From positions 2,440,501-2,504,500 of the forward strand of contig NC_091247.1 of assembly GCF_042477335.2 (NCBI RefSeq): a stretch of DNA of 64,000 bases, read 5' to 3'. Shown here one piece after another: positions 43,789 to 55,740 of the stretch. Under the pieces are notes generated by a model, which had not been told where the DNA came from, did no database searches, and saw only the letters and a program-made list of their open reading frames with translations. The position numbers were made by a program, and so were the translations under genes. The stretch's first letter is position 1, and each line of letters starts with the position of its first letter. This DNA is from Ovis canadensis (taxonomy: Eukaryota; Chordata; Mammalia; Artiodactyla; Bovidae).

Positions 43789-46700
43789 CATCACTCGGGG
43801 TTGCTCCTGCTGCAGAAGGTTTGATTGGGAAACAGGATCGCGTCCCAGGAGCTCTTGCTAACGCGTCCCAACAAGTAACAAAAGTCTGAAATGGGGGAAC
43901 GGGACGCCTCCGGGGCCCCGCCTCGGCCCCCACCCTCGGGAGGGCTTGTCCTGAGACCCGGTTAAGGAGCCCTGAGGGACCCTTGTCGGAGCCCTTCACT
44001 CAGTCCCCAGGCTTCCTCGTTCAGCAGCCTCGAAGACTTCTAAAGAGTAAGAGATCAAGCTTGCTGTCACAACGTTTTAAAACACTGCGGTGATTAAAAA
44101 CCACCAGTCATATCTGTTCAAACAGACGAGGCTGTCTGTTCCAGCCAGGGCAACTGGGATCACCCCACTCACCACGTGTGGGGAACGCTGGCACGCACAC
44201 AGCACCCCGCCCACTCCCGACCCCCAGCACGCCTGGTCGCCTAGCCTTCTCGCTCTCTCTCACTTGATGCCTCGTTATTCTCCTGGTCACATCCAGACAG
44301 CATCCAATACAAAGGCCTTGATCTAGGGTGTGAGTGCACTCTGCTAGCCCACATCACAAGATAATCCCAGTGTCACGGCATTGCCCATCGCGGAAAAAAA
44401 AAATGTAAATTATCTGTTCTCTGAATGGGCCTGACCTGCGACCTAGATGTAGTGACGTCAGTGCACCTGCCACCAGCCCATTCAATCAGGCAGAATCCGT
44501 CAGGAGTGCAGACCGAGAGAACCAAACGATTCAATGAGCACACAGAGGTTAATGTGGCAACTGCCAGAAGGTATGGACGGCGTCCACAAGGACTTCAGTC
44601 ATTTGGCCCAGGGCCCACAACCTTGGAAAACTCAACAGGGGGCCCTTCCTGGTGCTCAAGATTCACCATCAGCCGAAACAGAAGCTGAGGGAAGTGGGAT
44701 CCCCCTTCTGAAAACTCGTGGACTTCCAAGGCTGGAAGCGCCCCCAGGGCCAGGTCAGCCAGCCTATCCCTGCTGTAAGTGATGGCCAGCCGCTGCTCGG
44801 ACACTTCTGGAGATGGCGAACTCACCCCTCCTGAAGATTTCCAAAGAGTTGGAAAGGTTTTGGGCCATTAGTCACTCCTCGAGCGCTCTGCTCCTCTGCA
44901 GGACCAAATTCAGGCCAGACATGGCAGCTAGGCAAATACCCTCGGCTCCCAAGAGCTTAATTCAGTCCACCCAAACTTGTGCGTGGCTGTGTGTGCAACA
45001 TGGCTGTGAGTAGAAGGCTGAGTCCCCACGGTGAAGTCAAGGCCCCTCCCCTGCAGGCTGCCCACACTTGCACCCAAGAAGCGTGTGGCTTTCAAGGTCC
45101 TGGCTTTATTGCGTCAGCCTCAACTTCCAAGAGCCCCGTTTGCTCTTAGTGGGAAACGCACCTTTGTGAATTGCCATGCGTGATCCAACGTGCTGGGATT
45201 TGTTTTTTTTACCAACTTGGCCATCTGTTGGATCTGAGTTCTATCCATGTAGCTCTGCGTCGCGGAAAGATGCTGGAGTCGGGGACATAGTAGCTGCCGT
45301 AGACTGGAGTTGCCGTGCAACCGAAGAGCAGACTGTAGTGGGAGGAATGCCAGCGGGGTGGCGCCGTGCCTTCCTCCCACCCCCAGGCCTGTTTTTGGCC
45401 AACCTGAGAGAACTGTGTGTAGCTCAAATCCTTTTTTTTTTTTTTTTCCTGCACGGGAGAAATTACTATTTAAGGAAATCTGAAGATGAATTGTTTCTAT
45501 AAAGTCAGACCAATGAATCCTCATTTTCCCCCATTTTTATTTTTGGAAATGAGGTTTTTGCTTAAAATGAAGCCACGCGTTGGTCACACAAAGAACCAGT
45601 TTGGTGGTGATCACAGGCATGGTTATCTAAATAAAATCCATTCAGTGCAGCCACCTCCTGGCCAGTGGTGTGACCGTGGGTAATCCACCTCACCCTCTGC
45701 TACCATCTATAGACTGAGAATAAGGTGCCTGCCTTACATGTCAGGGGGGATATTCAGGATGGTCTTAATAAAATGGGCTTAGACTGCAGTGTGACAAGCA
45801 CCGGGAGTCCACCTCTCTGCACAGCCTGGGAAGAAACCAGTGCTTCAGCAGGTCAAGAGCTCCAGAGCCTGAATCAGCCTCCGAAATTTGCAGCTGCCCA
45901 GACCTACGGCTGTGAAATTCCATAGAGTGAATGAAAAGCAGGCCTGCGGAGAAGTGGAAGGGCCTGTGAACGGGTTGGTAAGGAGGGTTTGGCAGTGACG
46001 CTCCTTTTAAAATTCCTGGCACACAGTTGCTAGGATCCAAGAAATCTTGAAAAAAAAAAAAAGAAAAAGTTGCTCAGCTGTCAAAACGAGGATTTTGACT
46101 GGAAATGTTGAGTTAAAGGGTTCCTATGCCGACTGCTAGGGCGCCGAACGGCTGGCTACTTTGCATCTCTCCTGGTTTCCTCTTTCTCTCTCTCTTTCTA
46201 ACTCCTTATATGGAATTTCTATTCATATTTCCACCTATTTTCCTAGTTTGGGGACAACGTGGAAAATCTGAAAGGAGACTGTTAGGAGCCTATGCTTGAC
46301 AACTGGTCCGACCCAACTCCAGCCTGCTGCTCTTAAAAGCCTCAATCCTCAGCTGCAAACTTAGGCACCAACAGTAACCATCTCACTGGGCTGTTGAGGG
46401 GAGTAAACGCGACATTGCAGGACAAGTGTTCAGCCTTGTGTCTAGAGCATGTTGAGTACGTAATGATGTTTATCATGAGATAAGTGCCTGGTGGACGCAG
46501 GCACGGCTCACAGTCAGTTTATGAATTAAACACGGCCACCGGTCCCCTGGGAAACGAGGCAGGTGACATTTAATTACCCTGCTATGAAGGGACAGAGATA
46601 CTCGCAGGGCAGGCTCCAGCTCTTCTCGTTAGTCAAGAGGAACAAGCTCCTTGCCTGGTTTGTTATAAGGAAGCCCTCCAGAGTCAAAATTGCTTGAATA

Positions 46701-46982
46701 ACTCTGGAAGATCAGACAGGCACCCCTGCCAGAGGAGCGGCAGGGGCAGGCTGCAGTGGAGTCTGACGCTTGGTTTGCAAGCACTCACCTCTCGGCGCTG
46801 TCGTGTGGCTCTGAGCAAGCTGCATACCCGTCTGTCCTCAGCCTACCTGTAGGGTGGGAACGGGCTCCCTGGAGGTCGTTTTACCTCCTCTGTTTTCGGT
46901 ATTCTCATCTCGAGAACGGGCCAAAGTTACATGCTCTTCCTACCAGGGTATAGCTTCTTATACAGAAGAGTAAGGTCAATAA

Positions 46983-47160
46983 GGGGCTTCCCTGGTAGCT
47001 CAGCTGTGAAGAATCTGCCTGCAATGAGGAGACCTAGGTTCAATCCCTGCGTTGAGAAGATCCCCTGAAGGAGGGCATGGCTACCCACTTCAGTATTCTG
47101 GAGAATTCCATGGACTTGTATAGTCCATGGGGTTGCAAAGAGTTGGACACGACTGAGCGA
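46983..47160 (+). mobile_element. Bov-tA SINE
   Basis: GGCTTCCCTGGTAGCTCAGC, GGTTCAATCCCTGCGTTGAG and GTTGGACACGACTGAGCGAC give a sense copy with a clear tRNA-like box B. Confidence 0.93.
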
Positions 47161-47190
47161 CTTTCACTCTCTCTCTCTGAGGGTCAATAA

Positions 47191-47402
47191 GGGCTTCCCA
47201 GGTGGTGCTAGGGGTAAAGAACCTGTCTGCCGATGCAGGAGACATACGATGTGTGGGTTTGATCCCTGGGTCGGGAAGATCCCCTGCAGAACGGAATGGC
47301 AACCCACTCCAGCATTCTGGCCTGTAGAATCCCATGGACAGAGGAGCCTGGTGGGCTACAGTCCATGGGGTCGCAGGGAGTCAGACACGACCGAAGCAAC
47401 TT
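47191..47402 (+). mobile_element. Bov-tA SINE
   Basis: GGCTTCCCAGGTGGTGCTAG, GTTTGATCCCTGGGTCGGGA and GTCAGACACGACCGAAGCAA give a second sense copy about 30 bp after the first. Confidence 0.93.
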
Positions 47403-48079
47403 AGATTAGAACACACGCAAAAGTCAATCAAGCAGACAAGCAAACAGTGCTTTCAGTGAGCCTGACGTGGTTTTCCGTGCTTACACATTCTAACTCGAAG
47501 CCTTTTAAATTCCAGCACTTTCTCAGTTCAGGGTCTCTGTGGTTGCAGCCTCCTCTGGAGTGTCCATGGGGACAGAGGTCCCAGAATATTCCGTTCAGGT
47601 CAAGGACCTTCCATCAGAGAGTTTTCTCTGGTACCCAGCCCAAAGCTGCCTCACTTTAACTTCCGACCGTTGGTCCTGGGGTCTGTGTTTTGAGGTCCCG
47701 AGGAAGAAGTCCACTCCCTTCCCCTATGAATGCTCTGAGAAGTGCAAAGACACCTATCAAGCCCCTAACACCGGCCAGCCCCGTTCAGGACCAGCACTGC
47801 CCCCTTCTCTCACTTGCTCTGTGTCTGCTAACCAAGAAAAAGGTGGGGGTGGGGGCGGAGGAATCGTGATAAAGGCAGCCATTCACTACGCATTCATTGT
47901 GCGCCAGGCGCCTGGACGAGGTTGAATTTCATTCTCAGACCGACCTTCCAGGCACTGCTCCTAGTCCCATTCTGAAGATGAGAGCCAGAGGGGCACCCCA
48001 GTAAGGGACTTGCCCCAAGGTTGCACTCTTGGTAAACAAGCAACTTCTGTCCGGGTCCGAATCTCAGCGCGGTGGAAAC

Positions 48080-48620
48080 TCAAGGAAAGCAGGCGAAGAG
48101 CCAGTGAGCCCCGCAAAGCGCGGTGAGAGGGTAGGGGGTCACCCCCAGGCTGGCGGGAGGTCGCGAACCCCCGGCCCGGAGCGCACCCGCCGTCAGCACC
48201 AGGGACAGCTCCCAGGCCGCTCCCCGCAGCCCCCGACGACGCCGCGCGCGGGGCCGGCGGCGCGCTTCTCGCCCAGCTCGGGCGCGCGCCCTCCCCGCCT
48301 GCGCGCGCGCCCCGCTCCCGGGACGCGGCCGGAGCAGCGCGCGTGCCGCTCGCCGGGAGCCAGCCTGGCGTCCGGAGCCGCGGCGCTGCCGGCGCTGGCG
48401 AGGGGCTGCCGCCTGGGCACGCAGCCGCCTGCCGCGGTCCTCCGGGGCCTCTCCCGCGCCCGCCTCGCCCGCCGGGCCCCAGCAGGGGCCGCATCCGTGG
48501 CCTGGGCATGAGCGGCCGCTACTAGCTGCGCCTGGCCTGGGACGGACGCCGGACCGCCCCGTCACGTGCGCCCAAGTCCTCGGCCAGCCGGGGCCGCGCC
48601 GTTCCCATGGTTCAAGGTAA
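48080..48620 (+). promoter_or_regulatory. CpG island promoter, probable FAM163B first-exon region
   Basis: The strongest CpG-dense block in the window (for example GACGACGCCGCGCGCGGGGC, GCGCGCGCCCCGCTCC), with a TCACGTG E-box at 48562-48568. A consensus plus-strand donor CAAG|GTAAGG ends a candidate exon at 48616. In mammals FAM163B is the next gene beyond DBH, transcribed convergently with the SARDH-to-DBH map in this orientation and with a non-coding first exon. The assignment to FAM163B is therefore inferred from synteny. None of its coding sequence was found in the window. Confidence 0.55.
48400..48616 (+). other. Candidate non-coding first exon ending at a consensus splice donor
   Basis: The 3' boundary is seen directly: CATGGTTCAAG|GTAAGGGC. 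The 5' start is not determinable; 48400 is a placeholder. An ATG in good context (CCCATGG) lies 10 nt before the donor and would be an upstream ORF or an N-terminal start if spliced in frame. The gene identity depends on synteny. Confidence 0.4.
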
Positions 48621-49094
48621 GGGCCGAGCGGGCGCGCGGGTCACGGGGCGCGTGGGCAGAGGAGGCAGGCGAGGAAGCCCAGGAGCAGTGCCTACTTGGT
48701 CTGGAGTGCCCGCCGCAGCCTGCCCCGGGCTGCCTTGCGCCAGGCTCCTGTCCCGGGCAGCTGCCGGGCCGCTGACACCCGTCCCACCCCTAGCTGCCCT
48801 CAAAGTACGCGCCTGTCGAGGAGGCTGTGGACAGAACCGGAGGTGGGCAGCGAGGGCCTGAGGAACAGGCGGGGGCACCCACCGTGCCAAGGGATGCCTC
48901 GTCTCCCTCCCGGCGGGGGAATGAGGGATGCTGGAGACGGAAACTTTCCCAGCGGAGCCTGGCCCCTGTTCTCTCTGCCGCCAGGGGCTGAGCCCTTTCT
49001 TTGCCAAGATCCGCCTCCTGCGAGACACCCTGCTGGGGCCAGGCCTGCGGCGTCACCCATTCAAGGCGCTCAACACCCAGGAGAAGAGGGGCAT

Positions 49095-49185
49095 TGGCCC
49101 TCCTTGACAGATGAGACCGGGGCCCAGGGAAGTTCAGCCACTTCCCCAAGGTCACACGGCCAGTAAGGGGTAGAGCTGGCCTCAG
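49095..49185 (-). mobile_element. MIR element
   Basis: GACAGATGAGACCGGGGCCC, CAGCCACTTCCCCAAGGTCA and CACGGCCAGTAAGGGGTAGA are an antisense MIR core. Confidence 0.75.
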
Positions 49186-50397
49186 ACACACAGCCTGCTG
49201 CCCGCCTCACTCCCACCTTTGTCCGAAATCTCAGCTGAAGTGGGGGAGGGGAGCACCAGTCTGGTGTTTGGGTTTTTCCAGTCCTGGATGGAAAGACTCT
49301 GCAAACACCAAAAATCCTGTCCACCCTCCCAGCTCTGCCATTTCAACTCACTCCACGTCCCATACTCCCAAGGCCAAGGGCCACGTGGGCATGAGGAATC
49401 CTGCCAGTGGGCAGACCCCGCAGCTCTGAGACTAGGATCTTGAGGGTCAAGTTCAAGGACCCATCTGGAAAATGAGGGAGCATCCTGGAGGCCATGGCCC
49501 CAGCGTGCCCCCTCGCATGCCCCCAAGAAGCTGGCATGGGAGACAAGGAGGGACCCCCGGACGCTCTCCAACCAGGCCAGGCCAGGCTTTTGCCGGGGGG
49601 CTTCCAGCAGCAATGAGAACTTCTAACCCCCGAAGTTCGGGCTTGCCAGGAAAACGCAGTGCCCATCTTCCCACCCTCCTCCTCCTCCTCGGGGGGCATT
49701 GGGTCTCTTCTTATCTAAGCAGGTGGGTGTGAGTGCCTCCTGGGCTGGGAGAGTTTGTTTAACCCCTTGCGTGCTGACTACTAGCTTTCTAAAGAGCTTG
49801 TGCGCTAGGGGCTTCTGAAAACTCCGTCTTGCTCCTGAAGCCAGGGCTCAGGCAGTGTGGGGTTTTCTCCATTCACTCTTTTATGTGGTAGCGGCCGGCT
49901 AGGCACCTGGAGAACAAGGTGAGAGAGACAGAGAAATCGCCATGCCCTGGACCCTGCTGAGCTCCCGTCTCCCCGTGGACTGCATTTCCAAAGGGGCTGG
50001 ATCCCAGGGATTCACTGGGAAAGCTTGGAAATGGTTTCCTGAAGGGTTTGGGGTCTGAAAAGGACCTCCAGGCTCTCCCAGCCTTGGAGCTCCAGGATGC
50101 GCAGGAGTAGGGGTGGGGAGTGCCGGGGAGCCCTGCCGGCCTCTCTGGAGCGAGCGGAAGCTCTGCTCCAGGCTCTTGCCCACAGAAGGGCTGCTGCTGC
50201 TCCACCTTCGTGTCTCCAGCATGGGGAAGGGAGAGCACGCCCGCCCCAGAGCTCCCGTCCAGCCTCCAAGGCTTTGAGCCCCCAGACACCACGACATGTC
50301 AGCACGACAGTCCAGCGTGAATGAGGGTGCTGGGCGGGGAAAGGCAGCCGCAGCTGGAGGAGCCGGGCTTCTCTGCCCAGTTCTGTCCACCTTTCTG

Positions 50398-50462
50398 GGT
50401 GACCTTGGACAAGTCGGTCTCTCTCCAGACCTCGGTTTCCCATCTGTGAAATGATGGGGTGA
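50398..50462 (+). mobile_element. MIR fragment
   Basis: GGTGACCTTGGACAAGTCGG, CTCGGTTTCCCATCTGTGAA and ATGATGGGGTGAA match the sense MIR core. Confidence 0.75.
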
Positions 50463-51839
50463 ATCACGTCACATCCCCCGTGGGCCATTGCGAGTCTATT
50501 CATCGCAGCCCCAAATGGAGCAGGTAAGGCTGGGAGGAGTCACAGTCTTCGAGTTCAGCGGGGTTTTGAAATCTTAGGGCTGGCCTGGGGCCAATCCCAC
50601 CAACGCCACTTCCCTCTCAAGTGAGGACCCCAGTCTTGCGTGTCTGGGGGCTGGTTCAAAGGCGCCGACTCCCGGCGCTGATTCTGGGCAAGCCAGGCAG
50701 TGTGTCCGGCCGGGAGGCTACAGAGCCCTGGGACCCATTCCCGCAGACAAGCCTCTGGGCTCCGGCCACTCAGGCTGGCTCTACGGAGTGATGGCAGCGG
50801 GAGCCCAGAGGAGTGATTACAGCAGGAGACGGGGCAGATGGGGCTGCGGGAGAGATTCATTACATCTCAGTAAATCATCTCTGACTCGAGGCTTGCCGGG
50901 CAGGAGGCAAGGCGGAGTGGCAGCCGGCCCTTGTCCGGTCCTCCACGGCAGCCCCAGCCTGCCTCTCTCCCTGGAGCAGCAGGTCCACATCTGTGCATCA
51001 GGGAAAAGGCAGTTCCCATGGCAGAGAGAGTGGATTCCAGGCTGCTCTGGGCAGATCACTCAGCCTCCTCATGTGCAAAAAAGGGGGTGCTCCTGCCTCC
51101 GCCCCCACCCCGGCACATGGTGGGTGACTGAGAGTCCCAGACGCGTCACCAGTGCCCGGAGCCTAGTCCAGGGTCGGTCCCGCCGAGGCCACGCTGCGGG
51201 GCTTCTCCGCCTGGCTCTGCTGCCCTCCTCGGCGCTGGCTTTCTTTGCGGTGTGTCAGTCCCTTCGGATTTGCTCCAGAGGGGATTTGACAAGCCCAGCA
51301 TCTTCGGTTTGCCAGCTTCTCTTCTTGCACTGTGTAGCGGAGAGGCTCCTGGGTGCCCAGCTTGCGCCTGTTTGTCTTTGCAAACCTGTTTGTTCCTTTG
51401 AGAATCAGGTCCCGTCCCTACAGAGGCTCACGGTGGTGAACCTTCCCCCCCTGCTCCCTGGGGGTGTCCGAGGGTGGGTTGGGTGGGTGGAGGGATTGCA
51501 GGAGGAAATCTGGGTGGACTGGCCAGCCTGCCTTGGGCAGAGGGTGAGCAAGAGCCCCAAACTCAGGCCAAGGTGTGGGTTCCATGCCCAGCACTGCTGC
51601 GTCCCGGTTGTGAAGTGGGGACTGTGGCCCCTAATTCCCTGCGGGCCTTGGAGGATTAAATAAACAGTCCTGGTGAGAGCCCTGGGATTGGAAGTGGGGA
51701 GCAGGTAGGGGTCAGATCAGGCAAGGCTTGTGAGCCCAGCTCTGTGGGTGGGCTTTCTCCGAGGCCTCCAGGAACCACAGGTAGGAAGAGTCTTGGGAGG
51801 ACCCCAGGCAGGTCTGGCTCTCAGGGTGCAGTGTGCAGG

Positions 51840-52234
51840 ATTACCAGGAGAGGGTGAGGCTGGAGGGGACCCAGGAGAGGGTGAGGCTGCCGTGTGCAGG
51901 ATTCCCAGGAGGGGGTGAGGCTGGAGGGGACCCAGGAGAGGGTGAGGCTGCAGTGTGCAGGATTCCCAGGAGGGGGTGAGGCTGGAGGGGACCCAGGAGA
52001 GGGTGAGGCTGCCGTGTGCAGGATTCCCAGGAGGGGGTGAGGCTGGAGGGGACCCAGGAGAGGGTGAGGCTGCCGTGTGCAGGATTCCCAGGAGGGGGTG
52101 AGGCTGGAGGGGACCCAGGAGAGGGTGAGGCTGCCGTGTGCAGGATTCCCAGGAGGGGGTGAGGCTGGAGGGGACCCAGGAGAGGGTGAGGCTGCCATGT
52201 GCAGGATTCCCAGGAGGGGGTGAGGCTGGAGGCA
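51840..52234. repeat. 61-bp minisatellite, about 6.5 units
   Basis: Units begin ATTCCCAGGAGGGGGTGAGG at 51840 (ATTACC variant), 51901, 51962, 52023, 52084, 52145 and 52206, exactly 61 bp apart. Each unit contains two internal GGTGAGGCTG cores, suggesting an older shorter unit. Reverse-strand open frames of 146-167 codons here are products of the repeat. Confidence 0.97.
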
Positions 52235-52544
52235 GGGAGGCTTGGGAGGAAACCGTGGCATTCTACCAAAAGGAAAGCAGCAGAAGCCTGGACCAGGAGA
52301 GTGAAAGGCAGGCAGGTGCCAGGCTCAGCTTTCCCAGATGGCACAGGTGAGAGAGGGCTGGACCAGCCCAGAGGCCCAAGTGGGGCTGATCAGGGGCCTG
52401 GGCAGTGGCCCCAGCTCAAGCCAGGCTCTCGGAGCTGCAGCCTGGCCTGCCACGCCCCCCAGCCGCTGAGGACAGGTGGGCAGTGTGGCCCAGTAAGCAT
52501 GAGCACAGCCTTCGGGGCCAACTGGGACTGTGTTTGTGTCCAAG

Positions 52545-52625
52545 CTGTGTGTCCTCGGTGAAGTTGCTTAGCCTCTCTGGACCCCAGGCTCTTCATTCAC
52601 AAAATGGCGATAATAACGTCGAGTC
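52545..52625 (+). mobile_element. MIR fragment
   Basis: GTGTGTCCTCGGTGAAGTTG, CTTAGCCTCTCTGGACCCCA and CACAAAATGGCGATAATAAC are a sense MIR core. Confidence 0.8.
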
Positions 52626-52986
52626 CATACACTGCTGCAAGCTAGCAAGAACCTCTCTTCCCAGCCAGGTCTACCCCGGGGCGGCTGCTGCTGGCGGTCA
52701 CGTCCGGGCTTGGCCACAGGCTGGCCTCGTGGCTGACAAGCGGGCAGACCCCATACTGGGACCACATGGCTCCCTGACTGTCACCCGCGTCCTGATGCTA
52801 CCCGACCAGGTGCACCGTCTCTGCAGGCAGCAGTAATGGCAGAGGTGGCCCTGGGGGCACTCCCAGGCCGGCTCTGCCTGGCAGCTGGGCCTCTGTGTGG
52901 GCCCTGGGTCCCTGGGAAACTCTTCTATCTGTGACTGTTATCACCACTATTCGCTGTGTTTAGAGGCACATACCACCCACAAGCAC

Positions 52987-53100
52987 GGGCTTCCCGGGTG
53001 GCTCAGAGGTGAGGAGTCCAACTGCCAAGCAGGAGACGCAGGAGACCTGGGTTCGATCCCTGGCTTGGGAAGATCCCTTCTCTAGGAAGACCTAGTAACT
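52987..53100 (+). mobile_element. Bov-tA SINE, 3'-truncated
   Basis: GGCTTCCCGGGTGGCTCAGA, ACCTGGGTTCGATCCCTGGC and TTGGGAAGATCCC give the tRNA-like head. The usual tail (ending GACTGAGCGAC) is missing and is replaced by AACTAAGCAACGACAACAGC. Confidence 0.88.
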
Positions 53101-54183
53101 AAGCAACGACAACAGCAACCGTCCAAGCATCAGCCCGGAGCAGTGGTCCTCCGCCCACCAGCAGCTTCAGCATCCCTGGGGGCTGGTTGGTGGTTGGGAA
53201 GTCAGCTCCTCAGGCCCCCTCCAGACCTGCTATAGAACTCTGGTGCTCAGCGAGGTTTGAGACACACTGTTATGGAAAACATACTCTGCAACAGAACAGA
53301 GAAGGGCTGTGCCTGCAGAGAGCTCTTGTAGGTGATGGTCTGCTTTATGCTCCTCACGTTTTTAATGAACGTATATTCGTTGTAATCTACATTAAAGAGT
53401 TGTTTAAATAGAATAAATGCACACCTGCTGTTAAAAAAAAAAAAATCAAGCCAGCCAGCTTTGTGACAAAGTAAAGGCGCAGTTCCCGCTGCAGCCCAAG
53501 TCCCTGAGCTTGGCCATCAGCGCTGCTGCAGCCACACTGGGCGTCGCCAGGGGCTCTTCTGCCCCCCTTGTCCTTTCATTGGCTGGTCTGGAGCACCTTC
53601 CCACGCCAGCACCCCGTTCTCTCGTCGAGTTACCTGGGCGCCTGTTAGTTGGCAGGGTTTCATCTCTGTGGTATAGTTTGTGCAGACTGGTTCTGTAATG
53701 CCCACAGGGAGTGGCTTGGGGCGGGAGGGAGGCAGGGCCCCGGGGGAGGGATGTGAGTGCCTGGAATGTCCGGGAGGGCAAGGCAGTTCCCGGTGGATCA
53801 TAACCTGGGTGTGTGCTGCCCGGGTTCAGAGGAAGGCACCCTGCGAGCTGGGGCAGTCAGGGAAGGCTTCCTGGAGGTGGAATTCGAGCTAAGCCCTGAG
53901 AGATGAGCATGGGGTGGACAGGAGCATGCACGCTGGAGAGATGGCACGTTTCTGCCATCCCTGGGATGTTGAGGCACGTCTGTTGGTTTTGGCTGGTAAC
54001 GGGGGACCCACTGAAGATGCTCCGGGTTTCCTCACCTCTCTGCTCCCCTTGAGAACCACCTGGGCTCCTTCCTGGGGGGTCTCCCTGGCTTGAATCACTT
54101 GAGAATGTGCTGTGATTGAAGTTGGTTTCCCCACCCACGGCCTCCTCTCTCATCCTCCGGTCTCTCTGCCGGGCTTGAAAAGG

Positions 54184-54232
54184 CGCACGCACGCGCGTGC
54201 GCACACACACACACGCACACACACACACACGC
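54184..54232. repeat. (CA)n/(CG) microsatellite
   Basis: GCACGCACGCGCGTGCGCAC then ACACACACGCACACACACAC. The alternating purine-pyrimidine run includes a GCGCGTGCGC core. Confidence 0.95.
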
Positions 54233-55135
54233 CCTGCCCCCTGTGCTGAGGGCATTCTGCTGCAGTAAATGAAGGACCCGCTGCGGAGCCCCCGCCCCCG
54301 GCCCAGCTGTGGCAGCTGGGTTTGCAGTTGCTGCTGACGCACCCTCGTGTTAGCGCCTGTTGTTTTGCCAAGTGTGGGAGGAGGCAGGAAAGCCTGGGGC
54401 TGCAGCGGGGACCTTGGGGGTGTGTTTGGCCCAGCGGAGGAGCGGGGTGGCCGGGAAACATCGTTAGTTTATCCGGAACACTGTCCCAGGCCTCACCTTG
54501 CAGGTGGAAAGGTCATATTTACATCCTGTTTTCCCAATTCTTCCACTTGGCTTTGGCAAACGTGCCCACACTCTGTCCATTCAGGGACTCTCTTCAGACA
54601 AAATTAAAATGCTTACTTTTCTGGTTCTAAGGCGACCCCTGGATCCTTTCTCCGCAGGGGGCCCTCCCCCTGCACCAGCCGCTGCTCCCAGAGCCCAGCA
54701 GAGCCGCTGGCTGAGAGAAGCACCCGCGTGTAGATCCAGAAACCACGCGTCTTTTCCTGCCAGGGGCTCCCCTCGAAACACCGCAAAACCAACCACGGCT
54801 TTGAGAGGGCCGACCCCAGGATGCGATAACCCAGTCCTGGTCTGAAGGAAGACGGTGGAAAGAGGCCGCTTCAGCAACAACGGCGGCCACTCACTCGCCA
54901 CGTTGCGAGCGTCTGGTATTTACCTGTGTCTAGGGTCTGTTTGGTTAAAGCGCTCATTATGCAGAAGGCTCCTGGCTCAGTGCAAACCCGTTTACAAAAT
55001 GAAAGCCATAGTCAACTTTAATTGTACCTCATGGAACTTCCCACACGAGGGAGTTCCCCCTAATTACTAAACAGATTTCTCTTCCCCCAAAATATTTTGG
55101 TTTATGACACTGTGTCTTGAATAATCACTTCCGCG

Positions 55136-55330
55136 GTGGCTTTGACTTCCCTGGTAAAGAATCTGCCTGCAAGGCAGGAGACCCAGGTTCAATCCCTGGG
55201 TCGGGAAGATCCCCTGGAGGAGGGAATGGCCACCCGCTCCAGTGTTCTTGCCTGGAGAATCCTGGACAGAGGGGCCTGGGGGGCTACATCGTCCATGGGG
55301 ACCGAGCAGATGCGACTGGGTGACTAACAC
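55136..55330 (+). mobile_element. Bov-tA SINE
   Basis: TGACTTCCCTGGTAAAGAAT, CCAGGTTCAATCCCTGGGTC and GATGCGACTGGGTGACTAAC give a sense copy. Confidence 0.92.
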
Positions 55331-55740
55331 TTTACCACCGCTGGGCTGTGTCTGGGTTTTGCTGTCTGCTGCGTTTAGACGTCAGGATGAGGGAAGGTAG
55401 AGCAAGGAGGAGGGCATGGGTTGGGGGTGGACGGGGACCGGCAGGGCTACAGGTGCAGCGGGAAGCTCAGAGCAGGCCCGGGGCTTGGGACCCGGCCCAC
55501 GCTCCTCCCGCTGGCGACCTCAGGTGTGTGCCTGAACGTCTCTGCTCCATACAGACAGGGGCGGTCGTCCGCCTCTCACAGTGAGGGCTCGTCGTCACCC
55601 ACCTAAGACCCTGCACGCCGCAGGAGCGTGCCAGCTGCAGCCTGGTGCTGGATTCTGGGGCCTCTGGCTGTGGTGGGCGGCGCTGTGCAGTGGCCCTCGT
55701 GCTGGAGTTCGGGCTTGCTGTGGTCGCGTGTGGTTGGTGC

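Larger units (their letters stand above)
40300..48075. other. Intergenic region between the repeat-rich zone and the CpG island
   Basis: No gene was recognised. It contains a (GT)n repeat plus Bov-tA SINE (42456-42718), a G15 run (42843-42857), a (GATG)n tract (43750-43788), MIR traces near 45,660-45,750 and 46,790-46,870, and two tandem Bov-tA copies (46983-47402). The block 44,030-46,740 is less GC-rich, with no recognised repeat over most of it. Confidence 0.6.
48621..55130. other. Presumed first intron of FAM163B or intergenic DNA, proximal part
   Basis: No coding exon was recognised. It contains MIR fragments (49095-49185, 50398-50462, 52545-52625), a 61-bp minisatellite (51840-52234), a truncated Bov-tA (52987-53100) and a CA microsatellite (54184-54232). 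Confidence 0.6.

Noticed and set aside
46983-47402. tRNA-like box A/box B sequences considered as tRNA genes
   Set aside because: They are the tRNA-Glu-derived heads of Bov-tA SINEs: no cloverleaf with an intact acceptor stem, and the SINE tail follows.
50788-51663. 291-codon plus-strand open frame ending near 51,663
   Set aside because: Considered as a FAM163B or novel exon; no family similarity and no start or splice support.
51840-52234. Regular direct repeats considered as a CRISPR array
   Set aside because: The units are head to tail with no variable spacers, no cas genes, and the genome is mammalian; the same applies to 5881-6203 and 60377-60595.
51821-52344. Pro/Ser/Leu-rich repeated reverse-strand protein
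   Set aside because: Direct translation of the 61-bp minisatellite.
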